From CAMYLY01 sp036397755 (lineage in GTDB: Bacteria; Gemmatimonadota; Gemmatimonadetes; Gemmatimonadales; GWC2-71-9): a DNA stretch of 64,000 bases. Within the stretch, counting starts at the first letter, position 1. Each line of letters starts with the position of its first letter. The stretch covers positions 16,039-80,038 of the forward strand of contig DASWII010000039.1 in assembly GCA_036397755.1 (NCBI GenBank), written 5' to 3'. Of the stretch, positions 1 to 7,768 are shown one piece after another. The position numbers and the translations under genes were made by a program. The notes beneath the pieces were generated by a model that saw nothing but the letters and a program-made list of their open reading frames with translations, did not search any database and was not told the DNA's origin.

Positions 1-915
1 GTATCCCGGCGCGATATCGGTCACGAGCGGGCCAAGCGTGTAGAACGGCGCCTCGTGACACATCTCCTTCTGCTTGCGCACGTTCATCTCGATCTGCTGC
101 ATCGGCACGTGACCAGGCCCCTCGATCATCACTTGGACGTCACGCGCCCACGCCCGCAGCGTCAGCTCGCCCAACGTCTCGAGCTCGGCGAATTGCGCGG
201 CGTCGCTCGCGTCGTGAATCGACCCGGGCCGCAGGCCATCGCCCAACGAGATCGTCACGTCGTACGCTCGGCAAATCTCCAGCACGTCGTCGAACCGGTC
301 GTACAGGGGATTCTGCCGGCGGTGCGCCATCATCCACACCGCCAGCAGCGAACCGCCACGACTGACGATGCCCGTCACGCGACCGTGCACGAGGTGCAGG
401 TGCTCCAGCAAGACGCCCGCGTGCAGGGTCATGTAGTCGACACCCTGCTGCGCCTGCCGCTCGATCATGTCGAGCAAACCGTCGGCGGTCAGCTCGGCCG
501 TCTCCTTCACCTGGAGGATGGCTTGATAGATCGGCACGGTGCCCACCGGCACCGTGGCAGCCGCGAGGATCGCGCGGCGCGTCTCGTCGATGGCATCGCC
601 CGTTGACAGATCCATCACCGTGTCGGCGCCGTACTTCACGGCCAGCCGGAGTTTGTCCAACTCCTCCTCAATCGACGATGAGACGGCGGAGTTGCCGATG
701 TTCGCGTTGATCTTCACCGATGCCACCGCCCCGATGGCCATGGGCCGGAGCGACCCCGCCAGGTGATGCACGTTGGCGGGAATGATCAAGCGGCCCCGCG
801 CGACCTCGTCCCGGACGACGTCCGCGGACAGCCCTTCGCGTTCCGCGACCGCCCGCATGGCGTGGGTCACGTCGCCCTGGCGGGCGAGGTACATTTGGGT
901 TGGACAGTGTGTCAT
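1..915 (-). CDS. thiC: Phosphomethylpyrimidine synthase ThiC (partial, C-terminus outside window)
   Basis: ThiC is the radical-SAM enzyme that converts aminoimidazole ribotide to hydroxymethylpyrimidine phosphate in thiamine biosynthesis, in the cytoplasm. The 305 codons present read MTHCPTQMYLARQGDVTHAM at the start and contain the family signatures DLSTGD, IEGPGHVP and CHEAPFYTLGPLVTDIAPGY, the last ending exactly at base 1. The C-terminal CxxCxxxxC cluster motif therefore lies off the window. The start is ATG at 915, with a GGAGGG Shine-Dalgarno sequence 7-8 bases upstream that belongs to the TPP riboswitch. Identity is secure; only completeness is unknown. Confidence 0.97.
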   Translation of the reverse strand, partial: MTHCPTQMYLARQGDVTHAMRAVAEREGLSADVVRDEVARGRLIIPANVHHLAGSLRPMAIGAVASVKINANIGNSAVSSSIEEELDKLRLAVKYGADTVMDLSTGDAIDETRRAILAAATVPVGTVPIYQAILQVKETAELTADGLLDMIERQAQQGVDYMTLHAGVLLEHLHLVHGRVTGIVSRGGSLLAVWMMAHRRQNPLYDRFDDVLEICRAYDVTISLGDGLRPGSIHDASDAAQFAELETLGELTLRAWARDVQVMIEGPGHVPMQQIEMNVRKQKEMCHEAPFYTLGPLVTDIAPGY

Positions 916-921
916 GATCGA

Positions 922-988
922 CTCCCTCCGCCGGTACGAACCGGATCAGGTTCCTGGGGTGTATTCTCAGCCCTGGGGCACCCCCGTC
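922..988 (-). promoter_or_regulatory. TPP (THI-box) riboswitch upstream of thiC
   Basis: Read on the minus strand, the leader carries the hallmark THI elements in order: GGGGGTGCC, CTGAGA (bases 965-970), ACCC, AACCTGATCCGG and GTACCGGCGGAGGGA. The terminal GGAGGG doubles as the thiC ribosome-binding site, so ligand binding most likely blocks translation initiation. Position and downstream gene agree with the known role of this RNA class. Confidence 0.95.
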
Positions 989-1132
989 GCACCTGGGAAT
1001 CTAGCGAACCGGAACGCGCGGCGGGGGCGGCGGTACAACAGTCCGGCGCGATTACGCGTAACATGTGCACGCCGGCCGTCGGTGCCGGTGGACCACGTCC
1101 TGACCATCTCACAACGCCACGGAGCTGATGTT

Positions 1133-1594
1133 ATGCGATTCATCCCGATTCTTGGGGCCGCCGTGCTCGTGCTGGCGACCCCGGTGGCCGCGCAGCAGCG
1201 GCCCATGATGGGCGGCGGTATGGGCTCGGCCTCCATGGCCACCTGGAGTGCGTTCGACGAAGCGTTCGACAGTACCGCCACGGCGGCGGGACTAAACGAG
1301 GACCTGCAGAACTGGGTGATGCTGCTCATGGCCGACATTCGTGAGGAGCACGGTGACGCCTTCAAGCGAGTGAAGGAGCTTCGGGAATCTCTGCGGTCGG
1401 CCCGAGCCAGTGGGGCTACCCGGGAAGAGATGGGCGGGCTGATGCAGGAACTCGGGCCGCTCATGCAGCAGTTGACTCCGGTGACCCAGGCATTTGAAGA
1501 CCAGCTCAAGGCCACGCTGAGCCCGTTGCAATTCCAAGCCGTGCAGGCCTTTGCGGAAGACCGGGGGAGGTTCAGGCGGCGCCCGCGCGAGTAG
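1133..1594 (+). CDS. Exported Spy/CpxP-like (LTXXQ-type) protein
   Basis: A 153-residue protein with a signal peptide (MRFIPILGAAVLVLATPVAA, cleavage after AA before QQRP). The mature part is Met/Gln-rich and helical, with repeated heptad-like stretches such as EEMGGLMQELGPLMQQLTP and a C-terminal TLSPLQFQAVQAF segment. The latter resembles the LTxxQ motif of the periplasmic Spy/CpxP group. The start at 1133 is chosen because the signal peptide begins there; upstream in-frame codons have no such character. No neighbour fixes its function. A role in envelope stress or metal buffering is inference only. Confidence 0.72.
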   Translation: MRFIPILGAAVLVLATPVAAQQRPMMGGGMGSASMATWSAFDEAFDSTATAAGLNEDLQNWVMLLMADIREEHGDAFKRVKELRESLRSARASGATREEMGGLMQELGPLMQQLTPVTQAFEDQLKATLSPLQFQAVQAFAEDRGRFRRRPRE

Positions 1595-1681
1595 CTCAGA
1601 GACGGGACCGGCCCCCGGGGGCTTCCCCCGCGTGCCTCCGATGCCAAGTCTCGAACCCACCGACGGCCTAGGAGGCGCGCG

Positions 1682-3001
1682 GTGAATCGCCGAGACTTTA
1701 CCGCCGCAGTGATGAGCGGCGTCGCCCTCGGCGGGCTCCGGCCACACCCGCGAGGCACGGCCGGCGCTCCGCTCCGCATCGACGACGCGCGGCTGATCGA
1801 GACGTTTGACGCGCTCCGAGCGTTCGGCGCGACGCCGGCAGGCGGGGTCGAGCGCCTCGCGTACGGCGACGCCGATCTCGCCGGCCGCGGCTACCTGATG
1901 GAACGGATGCGGGCCGCCGGCCTCGCGGTGCGGATCGATGCCGCCGGTAACATCGTCGGACGGCGCGCGGGCGCCCGGGACGATCTCCCGCCGATCATGA
2001 TGGGCTCGCACATCGACTCGGTTCCCGACGCCGGAGCGTACGACGGCAACGTGGGATCTGTGAGCGCGCTCGAGGCGGTCTGGTCGCTTGCCGACGCGGG
2101 CGTCGCGACCGCCCACCCGATCGAGGTGGTGATTTTCCAGAACGAAGAGGGCGGGCTGTACGGCAGCGAGGCGATGGCGGGATCGCTCGCGCCGAGCGAG
2201 TTGGATCGCACGGCCCTCAGCGGGTTCACGCTCCGCGACGGCATCGCGCGGATCGGAGGCGATCCCGGGCGCCTGGCCGAGGCCGTGCGCCCGCCCGGAT
2301 CCATCCATGCCTACCTGGAGCTCCATGTTGAGCAGGGCGGAATCCTCGACGCGACCGGAGACCGGATCGGCGTGGTCGAGGGCATCGTGGGCATCGAACA
2401 GTGGGACGTGACGGTGACGGGGTCAGCCAACCATGCCGGCACGACGCCCATGGATCGGCGACGTGACGCGTTGCTGGCGGCCGCCCGGTTCGTGGATGCC
2501 GTGCACCGCGTCGCCCTCTCGCTTCCCGGGCGCCAGGTCGCCACGGTTGGACAACTGGCGGTCGAGCCCGGGGCGCCGAACGTTGTGCCCGGCCGAGTGG
2601 CGCTGAGTCTGGAGATCCGCGACCTCGATGCCGAGAAGATCCTGCTGGTGTTCGAGCACGTCCAGCGTGAGAGTCAGGCGATCGCCAGCGCCACGACCAC
2701 CACGTTTCGCTTCAGCAGTCGTGAGCTGGGAATCAAGCCGGCGCCGACGGACCCGCGGGTGCGCCGCGCCATCCGTACGGCAGCCCACGACCTGGACCTC
2801 ACCACCCGCGACATGCCGAGCGGGGCCGGGCACGATGCGCAAAGCTTTGCGCGGGTGTGCCCTATCGGCATGCTGTTCGTGCCGAGCGTCGGGGGCGTCA
2901 GTCATTCACCCAGAGAGTTCACGACGCAAGCGGACATGGTGCACGGAGCGAACGTACTCCTGAACGCCGCCGTGTCGGTCGATCGCCTCGCCTTCGGCTA
3001 G
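1682..3001 (+). CDS. Tat-exported M20-family hydantoinase/carbamoylase-type amidase
   Basis: A 439-residue zinc-dependent amidohydrolase of the N-carbamoyl-L-amino-acid hydrolase/allantoate amidohydrolase group. It starts at GTG 1682 with a twin-arginine leader (MNRRDFTAAVMSGVALGG), suggesting export of the folded enzyme. Metal and dimerisation motifs are visible: GSHIDSVPDAGAYDGNVG, NEEGGLYGSEAMAGSL, ELHVEQGGILDATGDRIGVV, SANHAGTTPMDRRRDAL and, near the end, PSGAGHDAQSFARVCPIGM followed by SHSPREF. Substrate cannot be read from sequence; candidates are carbamoyl amino acids or ureido compounds. A Tat leader is less usual for this mainly cytoplasmic family. Confidence 0.88.
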   Translation: MNRRDFTAAVMSGVALGGLRPHPRGTAGAPLRIDDARLIETFDALRAFGATPAGGVERLAYGDADLAGRGYLMERMRAAGLAVRIDAAGNIVGRRAGARDDLPPIMMGSHIDSVPDAGAYDGNVGSVSALEAVWSLADAGVATAHPIEVVIFQNEEGGLYGSEAMAGSLAPSELDRTALSGFTLRDGIARIGGDPGRLAEAVRPPGSIHAYLELHVEQGGILDATGDRIGVVEGIVGIEQWDVTVTGSANHAGTTPMDRRRDALLAAARFVDAVHRVALSLPGRQVATVGQLAVEPGAPNVVPGRVALSLEIRDLDAEKILLVFEHVQRESQAIASATTTTFRFSSRELGIKPAPTDPRVRRAIRTAAHDLDLTTRDMPSGAGHDAQSFARVCPIGMLFVPSVGGVSHSPREFTTQADMVHGANVLLNAAVSVDRLAFG

Positions 3002-3055
3002 GCGGCGTGGCCGCGGGCGGACGCCTGTCGCCACCAGACCCTTTCGGCTAGAATC

Positions 3056-3241
3056 ATGGCCATGAATCTCCTCGCGCCGCTGCGCACCCTGCGCGACGAA
3101 CGCCGGCAGTTCGGATGGAAAGGGCTGCTGCGCAAGCGCGGCTGGAAGCTCCTCCTCGCCCTGTTCGTCTTCTATCTCATTCGCGACGTCGTGCTGTACA
3201 TCCTCATGCCGCTGGGCCTCGCGGCATGGCTGATCAAATAG
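3056..3241 (+). CDS. Small single-pass membrane protein, unknown function
   Basis: A 61-residue basic protein with a charged N-terminal half (RTLRDERRQFGWKGLLRKR) and one strongly hydrophobic helix (LLLALFVFYLIRDVVLYILM) near the C-terminus. A second ATG lies six bases downstream at 3062. There is no clear Shine-Dalgarno sequence, but TAGAAT sits at 3049-3054, so a leaderless message starting near 3062 is possible. It lies in a short gap before a convergent NADH dehydrogenase gene. The amphipathic-plus-membrane composition supports a real gene, but homology is not recognised. Confidence 0.55.
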   Translation: MAMNLLAPLRTLRDERRQFGWKGLLRKRGWKLLLALFVFYLIRDVVLYILMPLGLAAWLIK

Positions 3242-3276
3242 GGGGGGGGCGAGACCACCGCTGCGCTTGGGCCGTC

Positions 3277-4557
3277 CTACCCTCCGAGCGTCTTTTCCGC
3301 GTGCGCGATCAGGCGCGTGCCACGATTCCACGTGAAATAGTTCCACGCCCACTGCGTGAATACGAGCAGGCGGTTCTCGAATCCCACGAGGTACATCAGG
3401 TGGAGAAACAGCCAGAGCGCCCAGGCCGGAAATCCACTGAACCTGAGCCACCCGAGGTCGGCCACCGCCGCGGCGCGACCGATCGTGGCCAGCTGCCCCT
3501 TGTTGTGGTAGCGGAACGCCGGCAGATCGCGTCCCGCCAGCCTGCGGCGAATGCGCTTGGCCACGTACCGGCCCTGCTGCATCGCCACGGGTGCGAGTCC
3601 AGGTAGCGGGTTTCCCGCTTCATCCAGGACGTGGGCCAGGTCGCCGATCACGAACACGTCGGCATGGCCGGGCACCGCCAGGTCCGGCCCCACCATCACC
3701 CGCCCTGACCGATCGAGATCCGCGCCCGTGGTCGCCGCCAGCACGGCCCCCAGCGGCGACGCGCGCACCCCCGCCGCCCACAGTACCGTGTCCGCCGGGA
3801 TCGTGGTCTCGCCCTGCGACGCGCGTACCCGGACCGCTCCCGGGCGTATCTCAGTCACGAACGCATCGGTCAGTACTTCCACCCCCAACCGGGCGAGGGA
3901 CCGCGCGGCGGCCCGCGACAACCGTTCCGGAAACGTCGGCAGCACCCGCGGCCCACCCTCGACCATCAGCACGCGGGCTGCACGGGGATCGAACGCTCGA
4001 AACTCCCTGCGCAACGTGTGACCGGCAAGCTCCCCGATCGCGCCGGCCAGCTCGACTCCGGTCGGCCCGGCGCCCACGACCAGAAACGTCAGGGCCCCGT
4101 GCCGCTGCGCCGGCTCCACCGCGCGCTCGGCTCGCTCGAACGCCGCGAGGATTCTGCTGCGAATCTCCGTAGCGTCCTCGACTGTCTTGAGCGCCGGGGC
4201 CAGTGGGGCCCATTCGCTCCTGCCGAAGTAGTGATTCGCGGCGCCCGTCGCCACCACGAGCGTATCGAACGGCACCGCATCTCCGTCGCCCAGGCGCACG
4301 AGGCGCTGCGCCGCGTCCACCGCCGTCACCTCGCCCAAGAGCACCCGCGCATTCGCCTGTCGTCGCAGCACCCAGCGGAGGGCCGCGGCGATGTCTCCCG
4401 GCGAGAGTCCCCCGGTGGCAACCTGATAGAGCAATGGCTGGAAGACATGGAAGTTGCGGCGGTCGATGAGCGTCACGTCGACCGGCGCGCGACGGAGGGC
4501 CCGCACCAGATTGAGACCGGCGAACCCGCCTCCGACCACGACCACGCGATGAGGCAT
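3277..4557 (-). CDS. ndh: Type II NADH dehydrogenase (NDH-2)
   Basis: A 426-residue single-subunit flavoprotein that transfers electrons from NADH to quinone at the inner membrane without pumping protons. The N-terminus MPHRVVVVGGGFAGLNLVRA is the FAD Rossmann motif. RNFHVFQPLLYQVATGGLSP is the diagnostic NDH-2 segment, VVGAGPTGVELAGAIGEL the NADH-binding motif, and VFVIGDLAH the second FAD motif. The hydrophobic C-terminal stretch (PAWALWLFLHLMYLVGF) is the expected membrane anchor. ATG 4557 is used because the nucleotide-binding strand begins three residues later; an in-frame extension to 4644 lacks family character. Confidence 0.95.
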   Translation of the reverse strand: MPHRVVVVGGGFAGLNLVRALRRAPVDVTLIDRRNFHVFQPLLYQVATGGLSPGDIAAALRWVLRRQANARVLLGEVTAVDAAQRLVRLGDGDAVPFDTLVVATGAANHYFGRSEWAPLAPALKTVEDATEIRSRILAAFERAERAVEPAQRHGALTFLVVGAGPTGVELAGAIGELAGHTLRREFRAFDPRAARVLMVEGGPRVLPTFPERLSRAAARSLARLGVEVLTDAFVTEIRPGAVRVRASQGETTIPADTVLWAAGVRASPLGAVLAATTGADLDRSGRVMVGPDLAVPGHADVFVIGDLAHVLDEAGNPLPGLAPVAMQQGRYVAKRIRRRLAGRDLPAFRYHNKGQLATIGRAAAVADLGWLRFSGFPAWALWLFLHLMYLVGFENRLLVFTQWAWNYFTWNRGTRLIAHAEKTLGG

Positions 4558-4657
4558 CGACGCTAGAAGGTGGCAAGTGTCAGGAAGGAAACGCGAGGCA
4601 TCCTCGGAAGACTCCGAAGGGGGTTGCACGCAACTTACCCCCATCCCCGCCGCCGGT

Positions 4658-5053
4658 TCAGGGCAGGCTGACGACCAACGTCGCGCGGTAGTCCCCGAGA
4701 GGTATCGGGGCGCCGATCGGGTATGGCGCCAGGGCGACGAGCGTCACGCGATACGCATCGAGGTCGGTGGCCCGCGGGGGCAGATTCGTGTGCAGCGTGT
4801 CCGTACGACTAAAGGCCGCGCCGCTCACGACGACTACGACAGCCCCGTCACCCGCCCAGAAGCACGCGGCTTGAAGCGGACAGCGCGAATCCTGCGCCAC
4901 CCCCGTGAAACGAACCGTGAGGGGCGTGCCCACGATCCCGGTCGTCTGGCCGGGCGCCAACGTGAACTCCTGCCCGACGGTCGGTGCGACCGGACCCGTC
5001 GCTTCCACGCATCCGACAAGGGCGGTAACCGACAGTATCTGCGCGATCCTCAC
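4658..5053 (-). CDS. Putative lipoprotein, unknown function
   Basis: 131 residues with a lipobox-like leader (MRIAQILSVTALVGC, Cys at 15). The mature part is a beta-rich domain (FTLAPGQTTGIVGTPLTVRF, AAFSRTDTLHTNLPP, GDYRATLVVSLP) containing two further cysteines close together (SRCPLQAACFW) that could form a disulphide. The end of the protein resembles small immunoglobulin-like lipoproteins, but no family is recognised. It lies between two unrelated genes with no obvious operon partner. Confidence 0.68.
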   Translation of the reverse strand: MRIAQILSVTALVGCVEATGPVAPTVGQEFTLAPGQTTGIVGTPLTVRFTGVAQDSRCPLQAACFWAGDGAVVVVVSGAAFSRTDTLHTNLPPRATDLDAYRVTLVALAPYPIGAPIPLGDYRATLVVSLP

Positions 5054-5181
5054 GCTTGGAATACCCAGCGTGCTCGCCCTGGGTCACGGGGCGGGAACCG
5101 CGGTTGGGGGGGAGGCGGACGCCCAACCAGTTGCAGACCGCCGGCTTGTGAAGCACGCCGTGGGGCACTACGCTCCATGGC

Positions 5182-5565
5182 ATGCCACCGAAGAGCGAGA
5201 TTCAGATGTTCCTGAAGCATGCGGACGACGTCCCCGCGGAGCCCGTGTCCGCCGGAACAGGCACGACCCGTCAAGTGTTGATCGGCCCCGGCGAAGGCCC
5301 CAATTTCGCCATGCGCCGCTTCATCATGGAGCCCGGTGGAGGCATGCCCGCGCACACCAACCGCGTCGAGCACGAGCAGTACGTGTTGCGGGGACGCGCC
5401 ACGGTCGGCATCGGGTCTCGGGTCGTCGAGGTCCGGCCCGGCAGCGTGGTGTTCATCCCAGCCGGGACGCCGCACTGGTACCGGGCCCTGGGAGAAGAGC
5501 CGTTCGAGTTTCTCTGCATGGTGCCGAACGCTCCGGATCACATCGAGCTGGTCCCCGAGCCCTAG
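5182..5565 (+). CDS. Single-domain cupin protein
   Basis: 127 residues forming one small beta-barrel cupin. Motif 1 is visible as HTNRVEHEQYVLRGRATVGI (H..E.....G) and motif 2 as PGSVVFIPAGTPHWYRALG (G..P.G..H). His and Glu residues suitable for one metal are present. Cupins of this size act as small-molecule binding or isomerase/dioxygenase domains, so a specific reaction cannot be assigned. An alternative start at Met9 (5206) is possible. The C39/RimK/GCS2 operon begins 38 bases downstream, so co-transcription is plausible. Confidence 0.85.
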   Translation: MPPKSEIQMFLKHADDVPAEPVSAGTGTTRQVLIGPGEGPNFAMRRFIMEPGGGMPAHTNRVEHEQYVLRGRATVGIGSRVVEVRPGSVVFIPAGTPHWYRALGEEPFEFLCMVPNAPDHIELVPEP

Positions 5566-5603
5566 CGCCCGGAAACCGCCGCGCTTCGCCGTGAAGCGCC
5601 CCT

Positions 5604-6311
5604 ATGAGACCGACGTCCCTCGCGATCGAGATCCCGCAGCAGCCCGACGACAGCGCCTGCGGCCCAACGTGCTTGCACGCCGTCTATCATTACTACGGCG
5701 ACGAGATCCCGTTGGCGCGTGTCATCCGCGAGGTCGAGCCGCTCGAAACGGGCGGCACATTGGCGGTGCACCTGGCGATTCACGCACTGCACAGGGGCTA
5801 CAGCGCGACCCTCTACACCTACAACCTCCAGCTTTTCGACCCGAGTTGGTTCGCCGCAGGTGTGAACCTGGCCGACCGGCTCGCACGGCAGGCACAGGTC
5901 AAGGACGACGCCAAGCTGCGGCTTGCCACCGCGGCGTACCTGGAGTTCCTGAAGCTCGGCGGTCACGTACGATTCGAGGAGCTGACCCCGGATATCCTGC
6001 GGCGCTACGTCAAACGCGGCCGACCGCTCCTGACGGGCCTCAGCGCCACGTATCTCTACGGCTGCGCGCGCGAGACCGGCTCGGTGGCACTGCGCGCTGA
6101 CGATGTCGGCGGGTCACCCACGGGACACTTCGTCGTGCTCTACGGATACGACCCGGATGCCCGTCGGGTACTGGTGGCCGACCCGTTGGGTGACACTCAC
6201 CGGTTCGGCGCGCACTATTACGAAGTCGGACTGTACCGACTGATGGGCGCGATTCTCCTTGGCGTGCTCAGCTACGACGCCAACTTTCTCGTGATCGCGC
6301 CCATGCCGTGA
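5604..6311 (+). CDS. C39-like cysteine peptidase of an ATP-grasp ligase operon
   Basis: A 235-residue papain-like C39-type protein. The catalytic centre is visible as QQPDDSACGPTCLHAVYHYY (oxyanion Gln12/13, nucleophile Cys19), with His175 in PTGHFVVLYGYD and Asp193 in VLVADPLGD. There is no signal peptide or transporter domain, unlike the peptidases of bacteriocin exporters. The stop overlaps the GTG start of the ATP-grasp gene by four bases (GTGA), so the two are translationally coupled. In this setting it probably trims or releases a peptide-like product made by the ligases; that role is inferred from the neighbours. Confidence 0.85.
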   Translation: MRPTSLAIEIPQQPDDSACGPTCLHAVYHYYGDEIPLARVIREVEPLETGGTLAVHLAIHALHRGYSATLYTYNLQLFDPSWFAAGVNLADRLARQAQVKDDAKLRLATAAYLEFLKLGGHVRFEELTPDILRRYVKRGRPLLTGLSATYLYGCARETGSVALRADDVGGSPTGHFVVLYGYDPDARRVLVADPLGDTHRFGAHYYEVGLYRLMGAILLGVLSYDANFLVIAPMP

Positions 6312-7768
6312 GGTCCCTCGTCGTCGTCGAGAACACCACCCGGTGGCCGTTCGCAATCCCGGAAGTGGAGGTAGTTCCGGCACGCACCTATCTGCGCGAC
6401 GGACGGTATGCCGACATGCGCAATACCGCCGTGTACAACGTATGCCGGCACTACGGATATCAGCAGGTCGGCTACTACGTGTCGCTGCTCGCCGCGGCAC
6501 GCGGTCACCGTCCACTCCCATCAGTGGAGACGTTACAGCGTCTCAAACTGGCCCCCGTCATTCGGACGCTCGCGGACGACCTTGAGGGCCTCATCCGCCG
6601 CGCCCTCGCGCCCCTCAAATCCGACGAGTTCGAGCTGAGCGTGTACTTCGGTCGCAACCCGGCGAAGCGGTACGACCGCCTCGGCCAGGCCCTGTTCAAT
6701 CAGTTCCCCGCGCCGTTCCTCCGCGCCACGTTCGCGCGCGATGGTCGGTGGCGTCTCGTAACCGTGCGTGCCGTCGCGACGAGTGAGATTCCGGATGCGC
6801 ACCGCGAGTTCGTGCTCGACCGGGCCACGGCCTTCTTCCGTCGCCCAGCCCGCGCGCGCCGCGCGGTGCGGTCGCATCACTACGACCTCGCCATCCTGTG
6901 GTCGGACCAGGACGACGACCCGCCCTCCGACGAGCGCGCCATTCGTCGGTTCCAGCGGGCCGCGCGCCCCATCGGTCTGGAGGCGACGATCGTCGGGCCC
7001 GACGACTACGGGCGGATCGCGGAGTACGATGCCCTGTTCATCCGGCAGACGACGCGGATCAATCACCACACGTTCCGCTTTGCCCAACGGGCCGCGCACG
7101 AGGGCATGGTCGTGATCGACGATCCCACGTCGATCGTGCGGTGCACCAACAAGGTGTATCAGGCGGAGCTGTTCGAGCGGCATGACATCCCCGCCCCGCC
7201 GACGGTGCTGCTTCAGGAAGGCGACCCACTCGAGCTCGTCCGCCCGCTCGGCCTCCCGTTGGTGTTGAAGCGCCCGGACAGCTCCTTCTCGGAGGGCGTG
7301 GTCAAGGTGAACACGCCGGACGAACTGGCGGCACGGCTTCCGGAGTTCTTCGCCGATTCCGAGCTCGTGGTCGCGCAGGCGTTCACACCGACCGACTTCG
7401 ACTGGCGGATCGGGGTGCTCGACGGAGCGCCGCTGTTCGCGTGTCGTTATCACATGGCACGGGGACATTGGCAGATCATCGCCGGGCAGGTGCGGAAGCG
7501 GTACGGCCGGGTCGAGGCGGTCCCACTCGGCGACGTGCCGCGACGTGTGCTGACGCTCGCGGTCCGCGCCGCCTCCCTCATCGGCAACGGGCTGTACGGG
7601 ATCGATCTCAAGGTGATGGGGCGACGAGTCCTGGTCACCGAAGTCAATGACAACCCGAGCATCGAGGCCGGGTACGAGGATCGCGCGGCGGGGTTGGATC
7701 TTTACCGCGCCATCATGGCGTGGTTTCGCCGCGAACTGGACCGGCGGGGAGAAACCGCCGGCCGATGA
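6308..7768 (+). CDS. RimK-family ATP-grasp ligase with N-terminal RLAN domain
   Basis: 486 residues. Roughly the first 185 match the RLAN (RimK-like ATP-grasp N-terminal) type of domain, with a conserved-looking ARTYLRDGRYADMRNTAVYN segment. The C-terminal half is an ATP-grasp ligase: PLVLKRPDSSFSEGVVKVN (ATP lysine and loop), DWRIGVLDGAPLFACRY, and GIDLKVMGRRVLVTEVNDNP with Mg-binding Glu/Asn. Such enzymes join a carboxylate, activated as acyl phosphate, to an amine. The start is GTG 6308, overlapping the peptidase stop, and the end overlaps the GCS2 start (ATGA). The substrate is unknown; a peptide or amino-acid conjugate is likely. Confidence 0.92.
   Translation: MRSLVVVENTTRWPFAIPEVEVVPARTYLRDGRYADMRNTAVYNVCRHYGYQQVGYYVSLLAAARGHRPLPSVETLQRLKLAPVIRTLADDLEGLIRRALAPLKSDEFELSVYFGRNPAKRYDRLGQALFNQFPAPFLRATFARDGRWRLVTVRAVATSEIPDAHREFVLDRATAFFRRPARARRAVRSHHYDLAILWSDQDDDPPSDERAIRRFQRAARPIGLEATIVGPDDYGRIAEYDALFIRQTTRINHHTFRFAQRAAHEGMVVIDDPTSIVRCTNKVYQAELFERHDIPAPPTVLLQEGDPLELVRPLGLPLVLKRPDSSFSEGVVKVNTPDELAARLPEFFADSELVVAQAFTPTDFDWRIGVLDGAPLFACRYHMARGHWQIIAGQVRKRYGRVEAVPLGDVPRRVLTLAVRAASLIGNGLYGIDLKVMGRRVLVTEVNDNPSIEAGYEDRAAGLDLYRAIMAWFRRELDRRGETAGR

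Noticed and set aside
7720..7764. GTG/ATG starts upstream of the GCS2 gene that would extend it into the ATP-grasp gene.
   Set aside because: ATG 7765 gives the ATGA overlap typical of the operon and begins just before the family motif.
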